NCBI RefSeq assembly: GCF_041146795.1
Contig: NC_135170.1
Span: 28,604,533-28,668,532 of the forward strand
Source: Maylandia zebra
Lineage: Eukaryota; Chordata; Actinopteri; Cichliformes; Cichlidae
Length of the DNA stretch: 64,000 nt
Reading direction: 5' to 3'
Positions within the stretch are counted from its first letter, which is position 1; every line of letters begins with the position of its first letter. This document shows, one piece after another, positions 1 to 14,084 of this stretch. The notes below the pieces were generated by a model, which was given only the letters and a program-made list of their open reading frames with translations, did no database searches and was not told the origin of the DNA. The position numbers and the translations under genes are program-made.

Positions 1-1995
1 GTTTTGCCATCTCTTTTATGCCTAATCCCCACAATGGCAACGTCAATACACAGTTCAGGAGTCGATGTGGTTACAAGCAGCAAATTATTTGTGATGTATT
101 TGACAAATGGGAACAAAATAATAGAGAAGAACATACCAAAGAAAAGAGGAAGAAAAAGATTAAGAGTACAATATAGCTTGAACTAATGCAGAACTCATTT
201 CACCTCAATTTGGAAATGTGTTTCCATTTTACATTTTTTTATTGGTAGGATCAAGGACACCATGCTTTAGAGTCTAATAGGGTGAAAATTGCCACATCGT
301 ACCAGTAATACCAACACTGTAACTTCTTTTGCCTTACAAATGATTATTTGGAGGGCCTGAAAATCTCAGGGGGTAAATAAACGTCAAGAAATTATAAAGG
401 TTTAGCAAGATGACTTATGCCAATACCATTTATGTCATACCCATGATAATAAAAGGTCTTGAACACTCATGTAGGTGTATACAGTTGAATTTGTCTACCT
501 TCTTTAGCTGGGTGGAGATTAAGTAGTAATTAGTAATGAGGTCACCAAATTCCATGCACTAAATAGAAAGACAAACTTGAATGTTGTCTCAAATGTCTCA
601 CCCTTACAGGTGCAACAAGACTAAAAGGAGAGGCAAGAACATGTCAAACAGCCACGGGTGTGTACACACCCACAAAGGCAATAGGAAGATATCTAATAAG
701 CCAAAGCAGGTAAAGTCAGTGCCATATGAGAATTTAGCTTCCTCCCAGCAACTTCATTACCTGCTAATCTTGTCCATATATGATTATGTGCTCTGCTTTG
801 TAAGATCTCGTACCCTAATTTGGGTTTTGATTTTAGTTTTCCACAATCATAGTATAACTAGGTCACTTGAGGCAAATTTCAGAGGTTTATAAAATATCAA
901 AAGTTGTCCTAACCACAACCTCACTTCGAATTAAAGTAAAGTAAAGTAAATGTAATATAGGAATAGCAATGCCAGGAATAGTCAAGAGGAAGTCTGGAAG
1001 ACCAAATAACCTTTTGAAAAAACTGCTCATTGCTAGAAAGAAAGGAAACCCCCGGTTTGACTGCCAAAGGACGTGAGGAATATTTAACAGTCTGGAGAAG
1101 CGGTGCCACTGTTCTGAAGTGCAGTGGCACCAACACAAAAATTATCCTCATGCATAAGTCATCAGTAGAAATACAGTTTTGGTTCCTAACAACAAAAAAG
1201 TGAATTATTTCCTGAAAAGAAACATGCACGGCTGCATGAATGTGCTAACAAGCCATCAGTCGAATATTTTTAAATTCGATTTTGGTCCAGTACTCATTTA
1301 AAGAGATAGGTCACGTATCTGTGATGGTATATGATCTATTCAGCTCCATTCTATTCTATTTTGTTCCGTGTTTACGACATCACATCAAGCCATACCGCAT
1401 GTCTTTGCACTTTAATGCTAGTCGTACAGCTAACCGGGGACGTAGCTAACAGCAAAGGGTCAGTAATTTGATATCCCAAGAGATTTTCTTTGTGTGTTTG
1501 CAACAGTTTGTGACTTAACAGCAAACAGTGATGAAGTAAGCTGACAATGATTGAATGTTTATTGAACTTCAGTGGAGTGTGTGCCAGACACACACCCAGT
1601 GAAACTGAGAGGAGGCAGAGAAAAACTAGAAAGACCATTAATGACAGCAAACCACAGAAAAGACTCACAAGGAGTCCCGCACTAAGCCGAGCAACTGCAA
1701 ATAAACTAGACAATAATACCCTTTTTTTATTTTATAGATTGCTGCTCATCTTTGTCCCAAAAGCAATTTAGTACATTTATATATTTAAATATTTTTATTT
1801 CTTCTATTTTCTTTTACAAAGTTGGGAAATTAAAGACACATAGAGGGAGATTGCTGGTCTCTAACAGTCTATAAATGAAGCAGTGCTATCAGAGTTGTAC
1901 TTGTATCAGCAGATATCCAAAGCAAAGGTATACTATGGACAAAAGTGGGCCCCACCTCTTAATCTTTGATTCATTTTTTTCAGTCCTATTTCCAG

Positions 1996-1999
<4 letters not shown>

Positions 2000-2038
<39 letters not shown>
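2000..2038 (+). repeat. Poly(A) run, 39 nt
   Basis: An uninterrupted run of A residues. It may be the tail of an old retrotransposed copy or a simple expansion; nothing recognisable precedes it. Confidence 0.9.
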
Positions 2039-2042
<4 letters not shown>

Positions 2043-4929
2043 GTCTGCCTTTATAAACATTTGTGAAAGAATGGACCATTCTACAAAGCTCAAAGAATCC
2101 AAGCACAGTACTTTAATAGAATGTTAGTTCATGAAATGTATTTCCTCCAACATATTACACAATCATCTTTAAGTAGTATTTGCAAAGCCGAAGTGTTTTA
2201 GGAACCGCAGCGACTCGGGCACTAAGTGGCAGATCATGTAAAGTTACAGAGTGAGGTTGCGGAGTACTGAGGTGCATAGTGTGTCAAAGTTGCCAATGCT
2301 CTGGTGACTCAATAACTGCGCAGCTCTTAACAACAGCACAAAAACTGTGTGTCGGGAGCTTCCTATTACAAAGTTCCGTGGCCGAGCTGCTTCTTTAGGC
2401 ATGCCTACTGCATGCAAGCCTTGACCTTGTGTAGGTTTTATTCATATAATGTATCGGTACTGTGACCATAAAGTTTGCATACCTACTAAAAAGAGTACGT
2501 CTTTGAACACAAATATTTTCAGTGATCCCTGGCCCAAATAAATGGTTCTTTCAACTGAAGAAAATGATGTACATGATGTGAGTGTTCCTTAAAGCCAAGG
2601 AGTGCAGTTGAGTGCGTGAACTGCACATGATGCTCTGTGAACAACAATACAGCTTGCTGGTATGAGAAATGTGAACTACTTCAATTTAATCTGTGTGAAC
2701 TGAACTTTGAGCTAGCTCTTGCAAAGGGTGACCTTGCACAACACTGAGCTTAGGGAATATTTTACTGCTGGAGCGAATATTAGATTCATTTAAATGCCAG
2801 CAAATCCCGGAAGAAAGGATGTCCAGCAATTTTTTTTTTTTTAAAAGCTGGTGATAAAAATGATCCTAAACATATTTCAAACTAAACAATAAACTACCTG
2901 AAGAGACACAAGTTCAAGCTTTTGCCATTGGCCCTAAATGCCACAAAATCTCCAGATAGACCTGAAAGCAGCATGCATGCAAGATGATCCATCTTATAGA
3001 AGTAGATGCATTTTAAAGGAAGTAAGAATGCCTTAAAAAACAAAATACTCTTAAAAACATGCTGCTGACTATGTGAATATTCAGTGTGTACAGATATGGA
3101 GATGGACATTTGTGGAATTATTTAAACCAAGATTACCTTTCTGATCTCTAACTGAGATAGAGAGCAGAGATGGAGATAAAAAGGTAACCATCATTTAAAA
3201 AAATTAAACAGCGTAATATTATAAAAGTCTAAAGATTAAACAAATTAACCAAATGTCACTTCTCTAACTTTTCTCTAAAGAGAAATTTTTGAAAAGGATT
3301 CCCAATATTGTGCATGATTTTTTCACTGTTTTTTTTTAAAGCAGCCAACGTTTAGGAAATCTGTACAATGACCATGACACACATCCAGCAGTGTGAGCAG
3401 CACAGTGAATTAATTAGTTTGTGTCTGTCTGCCTGGTTTTAGTTTCTGTGGCAATGAGTAATTGATTTCAGTCCAGGATCTAATCACACTGCTGAGACAT
3501 TAATTAAAGCTAAAGAGCCACTGTCCTTGCTCTCGGGCTTGCATGACCGCAGTGAAATGAAACATTCCTTGTAACCCAAAAGAACATGCACGGTTGCAAA
3601 AATGACCATTGCATTGATTAGTCACAGGAATACTTGGGAGAGTTGTCTGATGGATAAATAGCTCAGGATGTGCCCAGAAAGGCATTTAGAAAAAGCACCA
3701 AGTAAAATAAACCAAAGTTTATTAAAATCATGCTCATATCAGAGGCTTAATAATCATTCTTCCTGTAGAAATCCATCTATTTCTCTTCCCTTCTCCATAG
3801 AGTGCATAGGCTGACTGCATGGGCCTCTGGCTGAAACTGGGCTGGTGGGAAAATGGGAATGTGGTGATTAAGACTGGGCCTATATGACCTCCCAGCTAAA
3901 AATACACTGTTTTCTCAAGACCACTGCCAAGAAGCTCTGGACTAGGCAGAGGGGAGAGGGAAAACAAAGTCATGTTATGAGACCTGAGTAGGAGGGACAG
4001 GAAGTCTGAGTTTGTGACTGAAGAAGTGTTGTCAGCAAGGCATTTTATGATAGAGAGTAAGTGACTCTTTAGTTTGAATAAAGCCATTCTACTTGTGAAA
4101 CTTAGTAACGCGGATTAAAACTTTCCATATTTGTTGATGTTGTAAACAAGTCCAGATTGTGATGGTTGGATGGTTGACAGACAGGACGACAGACATCCAG
4201 ACAGGCAATTACTGGGGGCCCACTCCTAAGCTCTTCACGCAAACACTCACTTGTGTTATGCATACACACCCTCTGTCCTGCATGTACATAAATTTACACA
4301 CATGAAATACATTCCTTAATACTGTTCTCTTTTAGTTATCTAGTGGCAAAAACTTCAAGCTTCTGACTACTTCAGAGAGCTGTCAACGAAGAAGAGGAGA
4401 AGCTAATTCCAGAACAGATAGAACAGAGAAAAGTCTTCAAGTGTCTACTTTCTTTTTAGAACAGTTTGTACTCTCCCCTGCCTCAGCTATGAGAAGGAAC
4501 TTGAGAGTGAGGAAAGGGAAGATTAATAAAATAAATAAATAAATAGTGACAATGTAAAATGGATTTCAGCATGAGAACAGCAAGGAGGGAGGTGGCAGCT
4601 GGGTGGCACTTCCTACTGACCGAAACACCAACGCCTCGTGTCATCTGCCTGAAGACCCATGTTTGGACAATTAAACATTTTTATGTAATTTTGTGTCTCC
4701 ACACCACCCAAGTAGGTTTTGGGAAATTTTCAACTTTAACTTTAGGAGATTAACAAAAGTATTGCATTAACTGGTTAGGAATTACAGCCCTTTTTTTATA
4801 CAGTCTCCCATTTTTAAAGTTTCAAAAGCAACTGGACAGTTGAGTGATAAGTAGTTTCATGACCAGGTTCGATCCGTTTCCTTGTAATTCAATGACAAAT
4901 GAAGCAGATGAAAGATCTAGAGTTGATTC

Positions 4930-5700
4930 CAAGTACTCGACTTTTACTTGGGAGCCATTCACGAGACCTCAAGAGGAACTTTGCTACCCATCCAGGCGAC
5001 CTCTGCAGTCTCAACTAACTGCAGGTTTAACAATGAGCAAAAACAGAAGTTGCTTTTGAAGAAGTTACTGGCAGCACGCAAAGTAACAACTGGGGCCTTA
5101 CCAATGTGTTGTGAGGTCAGTTTCACAATTGTTAATATGCAAATTGTCATGACTACAAACAAATGAGAAATGGCTGCAATCATAGTATTGTAATATGGTA
5201 AAGGATTTACCCTTAGGCCCCCTCCTCTGTCCAGAGATGGCCGTTCCCTTTTCACATAAATGCCCTCCTTGACTCCCTGCTCAAACCATCATTCCTCCCT
5301 GTCCAGGATGTGTACATCCTCATCATTTCAAGAGTGGCCACTGGTCTGTAAGTGTAAATAGACTGTGGAGTCTTGGCCTGACAAGGTAGCTAAGGTTGTT
5401 TGGTTTCACTGATGTATAATTCACAGTAATCCTCCTGTTTGCGTTGGGGACCCCGATCCTCAGCTTGGACACATTTTCTTCAGCGGTCAGGACAATTTGC
5501 ATATTAATGATGCTGAAACTGAGCACATGGTCCATTGTTAGGCAATCATGCTGGTTTTGGTCATTGTGCAAATGGACTTTTTATAAAGTTGGGGAAACTG
5601 AGACTAAAGAAGTTGCTTGGATGCATGCAAAAACGTTTCTCTCACTGGAAACGCTACGTCCAGATGAACGCAATCATCTTTCTGGGATTTCTTGATGATT
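4930..5700 (-). mobile_element. Penelope-like retroelement remnant
   Basis: The stretch resembles the 3' portion of fish Penelope-like elements (reverse transcriptase plus GIY-YIG nuclease), lying in reverse orientation and broken by stops. Its right-hand terminus (about 5575-5690, ending near 'cagatgaacgcaatcat') recurs in diverged form at about 34180-34300 inside cntnap1, which shows directly that it is a dispersed repeat. The family name rests on remembered fish repeats and was not searched. Confidence 0.55.
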
Positions 5701-5819
5701 GAGATTGATTAAGATATATAAATACAATTGAAGGAGGCCATCTTTAAATATTCGATTGGTGCCGATACAAGTAGCAGGATGATTTCTGAAGTCCACATGG
5801 GTATACTCTGCTCAAATTC

Positions 5820-6145
5820 ACACATATGCTGCAAGACTCATCAGACAGCACTTCACAGTGTAGGTGGATAAAGACCCGAAGCATACAGCAAAAGCAACCA
5901 AAGAGTTTCTAAAGGCAAAAAGAAGGATATTCTTTCATGATGCAGTCAACATCATCTGATCTCATCATCTGATTGAACGCAGAGCCCTATAAACAAGCAG
6001 CAACCAAAGGTGGCTGCAGTGAAGGCCTAGCAGATCATCTTAAAAGAAGGAAGGACAACACATAAACAGTTATAAACAGGCTTATAGTCTTCAGTTACTT
6101 CATTTCAAATTGTGTTAGTTTGTCCAATTAATTTTGAGGAAATAT
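5820..6145 (+). mobile_element. Decayed Tc1/mariner transposase 3' end
   Basis: Forward-strand codons resembling a Tc1 transposase C-terminus are visible near 5870-5930 (a 'DPKHTAKATKEFL'-like run), followed near 5990-6040 by an 'NKQQPKVAAVKA'-like stretch. Frameshifts and stops break the frame. The end resembles the conserved tail of this subfamily ('tttgtccaattaattttgag' near 6120). It is inactive. Confidence 0.7.
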
Positions 6146-7329
6146 GTTAGGAAGTTGCAGGCATGGATTCTGTGAGACCCCCTGAAATCAGCTAATGCAT
6201 CAGGCTTGTAGCACGGCTAATTAGCAGAGTATAGCCATGTTAACAAAAAAAAAACCCTAATTAATCACAGTCACACCTTTATTCCATCTAATTGTTTAGA
6301 TTAACATTTCCTTGTGCACAATGCAATCCAATAGTTTGGTCAAAGTCCGATGTAAATCAGAGCTTGCGTCTCCTCTTATGCAACAATTAAGATGAATTGA
6401 TATGACTCAATTTGTTAAAATAGCAAAGTTCTGGCTTATCAGAGCCTAACTTGGCATTCCTTCCGTACAGCTGAACTTCTGGGTGTGTCCATTCATTGGC
6501 CAGGTAATGAGCAAGCGCTATGCTCTCTAATCTTTGCACTTACTGTGATGATTACAGCCAGGCAAACACACAGACTCTTCAAACTAGTAGTTAATCATGC
6601 CATGCGGACCACAACAGTGCAGAAATGACATACATGCACACACACACGCACATGAACCCGAGCCACACCTCTTTTAGGAGTGCTGTTGAGGCAGGACTGA
6701 GTCACCCAGTCCTTACTTCTTTCCGTCCTATTTTCCCCCCTCAAGCCTCAAAAGACACCATGTCACGTATGACTACAGCAAAATATTTCATCTCACATAA
6801 CCACTTCCTGGGACAGCTCTATTCTTGTTGAGAGTTTCTGCAGATCCTCGTCTGTTCATTTGTGATGGGCGATAGGCCTACAAGTCAAGCTTTGTGATTC
6901 ATTGCCTGTGAGTCGGCAGATGTACAGTTACGATTGTGGAAGGGAGAACGGGGTGGTGATAAGGGCACGATGCCAGAGATAGAGAGAAGCACAGCCTGGC
7001 TACATCACTGTCTGAGATCACAGCCATGCACTAATAGTCTGGATCAAGCCCTCCATGAATCACTTTTGACTCTCATTTGCATTAACATGTAATCCACATG
7101 GCCATTTGAATGTCATTTACAGTAAGATGCCCTGATATTGAAAGGGTGATTGGTTAAAGTCATCTAAGATGAAGATTACATTAACCATGTAATAAAAGTA
7201 AGTACATCCCAAGGAAATCCTCTGCCATTCACATATGCAGATAAGCAAACATCTCATCCCTTTTGAAGCAATATCTTTAAATAAGTTCAATCCAATCCAA
7301 TTGAAAAATAATTACTTGTCTTTTGTGGA

Positions 7330-8050
7330 AAAAGTAAATACAGGAAGCCACAGAAACTAGTATTGCTCCCTTTAGCAGAAATAATTAGCTTCTTGTATGC
7401 ATTTTTCATAATGACTCACTCTGGTGTAGGCTTGCTAAAAATCTTGATTGCGCTTCATTCAGTGGTACGATCCTTAGCACTGTTTTTTTTCTACTCAAAA
7501 CCCCACACAAGATCTGAAGGGGATTCCAATCAGGAATTTGAATGGGCTTATTGAGCCATTCTTCAGTGGATTTGCAGGGAGGATGAAAACCTGTTGAAAG
7601 GTCCAGTTAAAGTTTTATCTGTTTAAGACTGCTGGCTACACATTATCTTCAAGTACCCTTTGATATGATGCAGGAGTCATAGTTCATAATTACTGAATGC
7701 AGGCTCCCCAGGTCCAAACATAGCGCATCAACCAGCATCACTGTGGCCAAGCAACCCAGTCTTTGATTTGTCTGTGCAAAAGGCCTGGTCTTCAGAATAT
7801 AATCATTAACAAACTGTAGGTTTTGCCTATTCAGAAAAGACACGTCTTGAACAGAGGTCCAATATGTTCTATATTTGTCTAATTATAAAAACATTTACTT
7901 TGACATCAATAGTATATGTGCTTGCAACAAATAGTCTATTCTTCAGCTAATTATCTGGTGAAGTCTGTTCTTGACTAATTGCAAGTTGTTTAAAATTCAG
8001 CCCATTTTTCTCTTATGATACAACGAATAATGCTGGGTTCATAGGCAGCC
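7330..8050. mobile_element. Probable DNA-transposon remnant
   Basis: Segments near 7660-7810 (around 'caggctccccaggtcc') and 7960-8010 resemble a common fish DNA-transposon repeat. No intact transposase frame or clear terminal inverted repeats are visible, so class and boundaries are uncertain. Confidence 0.35.
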
Positions 8051-9014
8051 ATAATCTCTTTTTTTCCCCTCTGAGGGCCTTTATATCTTAGCCGAATGAC
8101 AGGGCACACTACAATAGCAAATGACCTAGATATCCGAAATTTAAATAAGACAAATTCCATCTATTAATGCCTCAGGAGGTTGGGGGTGTAATAAATGTAT
8201 GGTTTTCCTTAATGTTCCCATTATTTGAATGCACCCGATTTATCTATGAAAATCAATTGTTTGGAAATTTAAACATGTCAAAAACCTCCATCAGACATCT
8301 TTCACATGGAAAATTATTGGCAAATAACACATAACAGCCATAACAGCCCCAAATAACAGCCAGGTTAACTTCTTAATGGTAAAGCTCAACCAGTTTGAAA
8401 GACTGAAAACTAATTTCACCTAAAAGAAATCAAATATCACCACATAACAGATCATCTGTCAGTATGTATATGACTCTGTACCACTTGCATGCACACATGA
8501 GAACACCATGAGATACTGAAGAGGAACTGAAAGAAATCAAGTATTAACACATGCGCCTGCGGATATATACAGAAATCCCCGGCGCTCAGAGGAAGTATAC
8601 AAGTAAAAGACGGAACTACTACTTCCCTTGTCGTTTGCACTGTAGCCTGCAACCAAGTCGAGCTGAATGGGGGAACAAATCGAATTGGACATAAAATGGA
8701 CTTTACCCTGCCAGTTCTATGTAATGCCCAGTCAAACCCATGTGATAATAGAGCATATAATTTCCTGGAGAATTCATAGTGAGAGATTGGGTGTCACATG
8801 CCCCGTCTCCGGCATGCTCTTCCCAGAAGCTATATACGCTCTATTGGAAATGGACCATTTCCACTACAGATAATGCAGCTGACATGTACAATCTCTTGCT
8901 ATTGGCTACATGTGAAAAAGGACAAAAATCAGACAATGCTGGACAATGTCCAGATCCAAATCTCCCAAAATTGACCAACGTTCAAGTGTGAAATTGGCTT
9001 CTGTAGCTCCTTAC

Positions 9015-9070
9015 CCATTTGTTCCATTGGCTGTGCAAGATGGCTGAGAAACAATCACCTCAGCTGGAGT
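9015..9070 (-). CDS. plekhh3: plekhh3 coding exon (candidate third exon)
   Basis: A 56-nt minus-strand exon. It follows a pyrimidine-rich tract ending in 'tttctgttgacag' and ends at a 'GG|gtaagg' donor. Translated in phase 0 it gives 'TPAEVIVSQPSCTANGTN' and two bases of a Gly codon. This resembles the segment of human PLEKHH3 after its acidic N-terminus (around 'LEVTLTQPVRSG'), ahead of the PH domain. The upstream exon at 15380-15476 ends in phase 0, so the join is in frame. No exon continuing into the PH domain appears further left, so it should lie outside the window. The short length and modest similarity keep confidence moderate. Confidence 0.55.
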
Positions 9071-12000
9071 CTGTCAACAGAAAAGAGAGAAAAGGGTAAA
9101 TCGACAATCATGCACCACAGACATTGCTTTAGCTTCAGAAATAGGCCACAGTTTGAAGTGATCCTTCAATGCTTTGCCTTCAGGAGCCATGTTACAATAG
9201 GGCATGCAGTTGTTCCTGGCAAGCCTCAGCACATAGCTGCACTATTCCTGTAATGCTTGGCTTTTACTTGCAAGGAGTAAACTTGATGGGAGAAATAGGG
9301 CATGCAAAACAGGCTAATTTAATATAAGTGATGGGAACAGAGGAATTTTTCATGCTTAAGCTGAGTGCACCCCAACATTCGCAACCCAAAGTGATTTTTT
9401 CTCTCCATTCGTTTTTCTAAGAAGATTAACCTAAAAATAACATCAGTTTTTGAGAATTCATGGACAGCCAGAACAATTGTATTTATCGTTTCTATCTGTG
9501 AGTTGATTGCTATAAGTTGTGAGAGTTTGAGGAAAAAAAAACAGCAAGAAAGACAAAGAGACCTTTTAGCCTTAATTATAACAGCTTGCATTGAGAAAGT
9601 GCCTTTCAGAATCTTTACACTAAAGATAAACACATAAGTGTAAAGATAAAGTCTTTACGGTTATGCTATTGACAGAAAACAAAATCAAACAATAGCAGTG
9701 ATTATGATAGAGATGAGAAGCCTTAAAGACCCAAGGTTTTCCTGATTAACTGCACTTTACCTAGTAAAATTTATTGTGCCCTAATAATCATCTGATGAAC
9801 AGATTAATTATTTACTTAAATATTAAACTGAAGCTGGGATAGGCTGATAGCCTCGATAAGGAAAAACAGAAGAGAATAGATAGAAGGATGGATATTAAAC
9901 TGCAAGCCAGCTATTCATTTAAAAATCACATAAACACCTTCTTGGACATTAGTTTTGTGTGGAAATTGGAATTAGTTCCTCTACTGACTAAAATGAGCCT
10001 ACCACTGGCAGACATGTAAAATCAGATTTCATGGGTGAAACAATGAACTTTTCATTCGAGGACTCCCCTGTGAAGCAGAAGATGGAAGAGGATGTTTCCT
10101 TTCACAGTGCTCCGGCCCCTAGATTCCCAACCTGACCTTGGAAAACCCCATCAGACAGCTTGCCTGTGTGCAATTTGGACAGATTCCCTGGTGTGCAGAG
10201 CAGCACTGTGTGTCCCTGTGGCCTGACTTGTTGTCTCTGTGAACCACAGCCTTGAGCCAGCTCCTGTGGCTGCCCTGACCCAACTCAGGGGTGTTGGCCT
10301 ACCTGAAACACTATCCAGGTCAGTTCTGGGCTCCTCACAGTTCACACACCACACTTTACTACAGGGCAAACTATCCTAAGTTTAACCATTGCCCCACAAA
10401 ACAGTCTAGGCTTCTTTTTAGATGGTTCAAAAATAACAAAGAAAACATGAACTGCAAATTTATAGGCTAGCTTGGAATCTATGTTATATTTTTAAGGCAG
10501 ACGGACCCATATGCAAATAAGGAAAAGATTACAGTTTGGATAATGAGATCTCATTAATGTTTAACTCAGAGGGAAGTACTGTAAATGTCAAACCATACTG
10601 ATGCGAACAAATGAACAGACAGTGTGTGTATGGTAAATCATTTAGCCAAGCCAACAGGCCTAATAAAAAAAATCTAGACAGACATCACATCAATGACAGG
10701 AAACCCTTAATAAAAATCAGTGACATAAAAGCAATAATTTAATAATATCAACTAATCAAACAATCAGTAAACTAATAAGACAGGTAGGCACAGTCAAAAT
10801 AGTCTGAGTCATTGCCCACAAGTCTTTACAATTTACTGAGAAAAATGCTTTCCAATAGAGTTAATGGGCTGTGGGGTGAGGAACAAGGATAGCGTGCGAT
10901 GTAGAGCCCTGGCAAAAGATCTCTCTTTGTGGACGGCAGGGTATGAATCATTCCAGACTAGAGCAGAGCTTGAAGAGAAATAGGGAAAGATGCCGTGATG
11001 TGTTCATTCCGTGGCTGACTTCCGCTCTCGCTTTTCCCAGTTTATTCTCTCCTTCTCTTTCTCTCTCCCTTCAGCTCTCCTGGGAGGCTGAGTAACCATG
11101 AGAAAATGCTTGGGCTCAGCCAGTGTCGGCCTGAAGACCAGATGTGTGGCCTCGAGGTGGTGAGGCAGAGACGCAGCGGAAACCAAATATAAACCAGCGT
11201 ACCGTGACACCTCTGAAAGCAGAGGGCAGCAGGGATGGCTAATAGGACCTGCTCTCAGCAAAGCAGGACTGTGTCTGTTTGTTCCGAGCAACAGGATGCA
11301 CTGCGGTACTCCAGTCCACACTTACAACTGCCTGGGCCTAAACCTCTGTGGTGGTAGTTTATTGGTAAAACTGCATACATATTACATAAATACTGAATAA
11401 TGGTTTTAGTGGAAACATGGAAAGAAAAGAGAATGACGGATATCCTGCCCTAAAATTAGTGCCCAAGTATTCCTACACTGGAGGCATTCAGCCTGGTGTG
11501 ACTGTTTGGGCAGCTGTTAAAGAGTAGTTTCTTTGAATGGCGACTGTAAACATGAAGAGAAAAGGTTTTGGCATAGCCCTGTGCTCTCAAGGGCCAAGCC
11601 TACATAAGCATCGGCACTGACTCATGATCCCAACGTCAGTAAGAAAAGTCCTGGCAAGGAAGAGTGTGTCATCTATGGCTTTGGTACTTCAGTTTCTACA
11701 CATAATGGTGTCTTCTGGCAGCATGTTGTAAAACAATGCAGGAGCTCGTGATTTTGAATGTCATGAGGATGGTTAATGATGGTTAATAATCGAACACAGC
11801 CCAGATGGCTTTCCTAGAAATCATTATAGACCAACCCTTCAACTGACCTCACCCCCTTGGTAGAAATTATGGAAAACCAAACAGTATCAGCTGGATCTAC
11901 TCTGGGGACTGTAACACAGTTAAGATTGACCAGCTGATGTCAGATTGGAGTAGTTTCAGCTGTGTTCCTAATTATTGGCTCAGCTTAAGATATTGATAAC

Positions 12001-14084
12001 AGAATTACAACTGTCACAATCAGAGTGGCACAAAATAAGAGGTAACATGATTTGCTGAAATGCATCAAGCGCCTGGAAGCGTCAATAAATAACTCCATCG
12101 CATGAGGGGGATTTATTATTAGGCGAAGGATCTCTAAGACCAAAATAATGCTTTACTGCCAATTGTTACTGTGAATTACAACAGTCAACTATTTGATTCC
12201 TTCCATTTACAAGTAATGTGATAAACTGAACATGCCTAACCACATGATAGATTAAGACAAAATGTCCCTCAAAAGAAAATACATCACTCAGATTAATACA
12301 GACAGGCAAATACTTTATGACTCAGGTCACGCCTTTCATATTCATAAATATTTACGAGCAGAAATCAATAGAGCCAAGACTCTAATCGGTGATGTAACAT
12401 CAATGTTGGGGATACAGTAGCTCTAAAAACAAAGCAGCATTATGAGCTTAAGAGTGGTGAGTTTTAAACTGCCAGAAATAACAAAAGCTGTTTTTAAACA
12501 ATTATTCTTGCATAGATTACAAATTTGAGCTGACCTTTTAAAATGTCGCTGTATCATTTCATTATTGGGATAGTCTTGTATTCAGCTCATCATTTGAACA
12601 AGACTGTTAGTCTATATGCCATTAAATAAGCCCTTTATCTTCTCTGATTACTATAGGAGTTCAGTAGGCTTGGTTCAACTCTCAAAAACGAAAAACAAAA
12701 ATGCAACAACTTAGTTGTAATCATAATTTTGCTGTTCCCTGTTACTATCAGTTATGTATCAGCTCATATAAGTCATATTGGATTCTTATAGTAAAAACTA
12801 GATTCAACGACTTCACTTGGTTCCTTTTTGTTCAGTCAATAATGGCACTCTGGTTATCTTTATATGTTTTTAAAAGGCCAGGATTCAAGTCTCAATCAAG
12901 CTTCTCTGAAAAAGCTATAATTCAATAAACATTAAACCAAAGCCCCCAGAGGAGCACAATTATGCACATGCATCATAGGTTGCATTTTAATGAGGGAATC
13001 CGGGAAAGTTAGAGGAAAAAGGATCTCGGTGTCTCACTTTAGAAGGCCATCAGCCATCTCCACTGGGACATGTAACTGTGATCTTGTATTGATTGCAAAT
13101 ATGAAGCACCGTTGGGTTCCTCTGACCACCAATGGTAGAACAGATGGTAGATTATGACCAAGATAGTGTGTGCTACACACCAACACCTCTTCGGATAATG
13201 CTGAGTAACAGATGTTGCTCTTATCTGGTGGTTTTTGGAACTGTTAGATTTCTGTTGAGCCAATAACTGTGTAAAACGTATCTGTTTCCATCGTTTACAT
13301 GCAAATTGCTGTAGTGTATAACTGGCTGGCTGCAAAAACACAAAGGGGGCAATAAACAGATAAGCAGGATTTGCAAGTAATGGCTCCAGGTGGTATTACT
13401 TTCATCTGCAAAGGCTTAGTGTTGGTGTAAAGTTTATCTCAGAAGCACAAAATAGCTGTGCCTATAATTTCAACCAGCACATAATGTTATTTAGTGTGCA
13501 CTGAAGTCAAAGTCTAAAAATATGATCAAAAAAAAAAAAAAAAGAGCTGGTGTTTGGAAAGGCACAAAATCCTAACAAATATTTGAGAGCATTTTTTTTC
13601 CTGGGACACTTTACATTAAGAGCTGCATGTGGGGTTGTACAGAAAGAGCCTACCTTAATGCAAGGCAACAATGCCCCCTTACAAGTGGGTGGACAATGCT
13701 GAACTCTCTGTGGCTGATCAGATGACTAACATTACAGAGAATACAAGGCCACAGTCTTATTTGCCACTGAGCAAATGGGAGGCCAAATACACAGGATCAG
13801 TTCAACACAGAGTTCGACAAGTTACATCAGAGAGTGTGTGCATGTGGGATTGCTCAATGTTGCCCAGGCCTCAAAGACCACACAAACCTAAACGTTAAAC
13901 TAAGGATCAGTAGATTCTGTGTCATGCATCAGTTTTAGAGGCTTGTACTGAACAGACAACAAGGTTAACAGTGAACATGTATCTAAACTTGCACGTGAAC
14001 ACTGTAGCTCACCACTTCACTGGACATAATGCCATAAACGGGAGCATGATAAATTCTTTATCATACCCTGAATTTCCAACCTAT

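Larger units (their letters stand above)
1..9014. other. Non-coding stretch, probable plekhh3 intron with repeats
   Basis: I see no convincing coding exon here on either strand. Short open frames lack splice context and family resemblance. The stretch probably lies within a plekhh3 intron, because a plekhh3 exon lies just to the right (9015-9070, minus strand) and the remaining exons have not appeared by the left edge. It holds a 39-nt A run, a Penelope-like remnant, a Tc1 remnant and a further likely transposon remnant, all listed separately. The intronic assignment is inference. Confidence 0.5.

Noticed and set aside
10151..10369. Possible minus-strand exon reading CVNCEEPRTDLDSVS with a GT donor
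   Set aside because: Acceptor is poor, no match to the expected PLEKHH3 sequence, and phase does not fit the recognised exons.
11004..11321. Minus-strand frame of 105 codons
   Set aside because: No PH, MyTH4 or FERM features and no exon boundaries; composition reflects a locally G+C-rich stretch.
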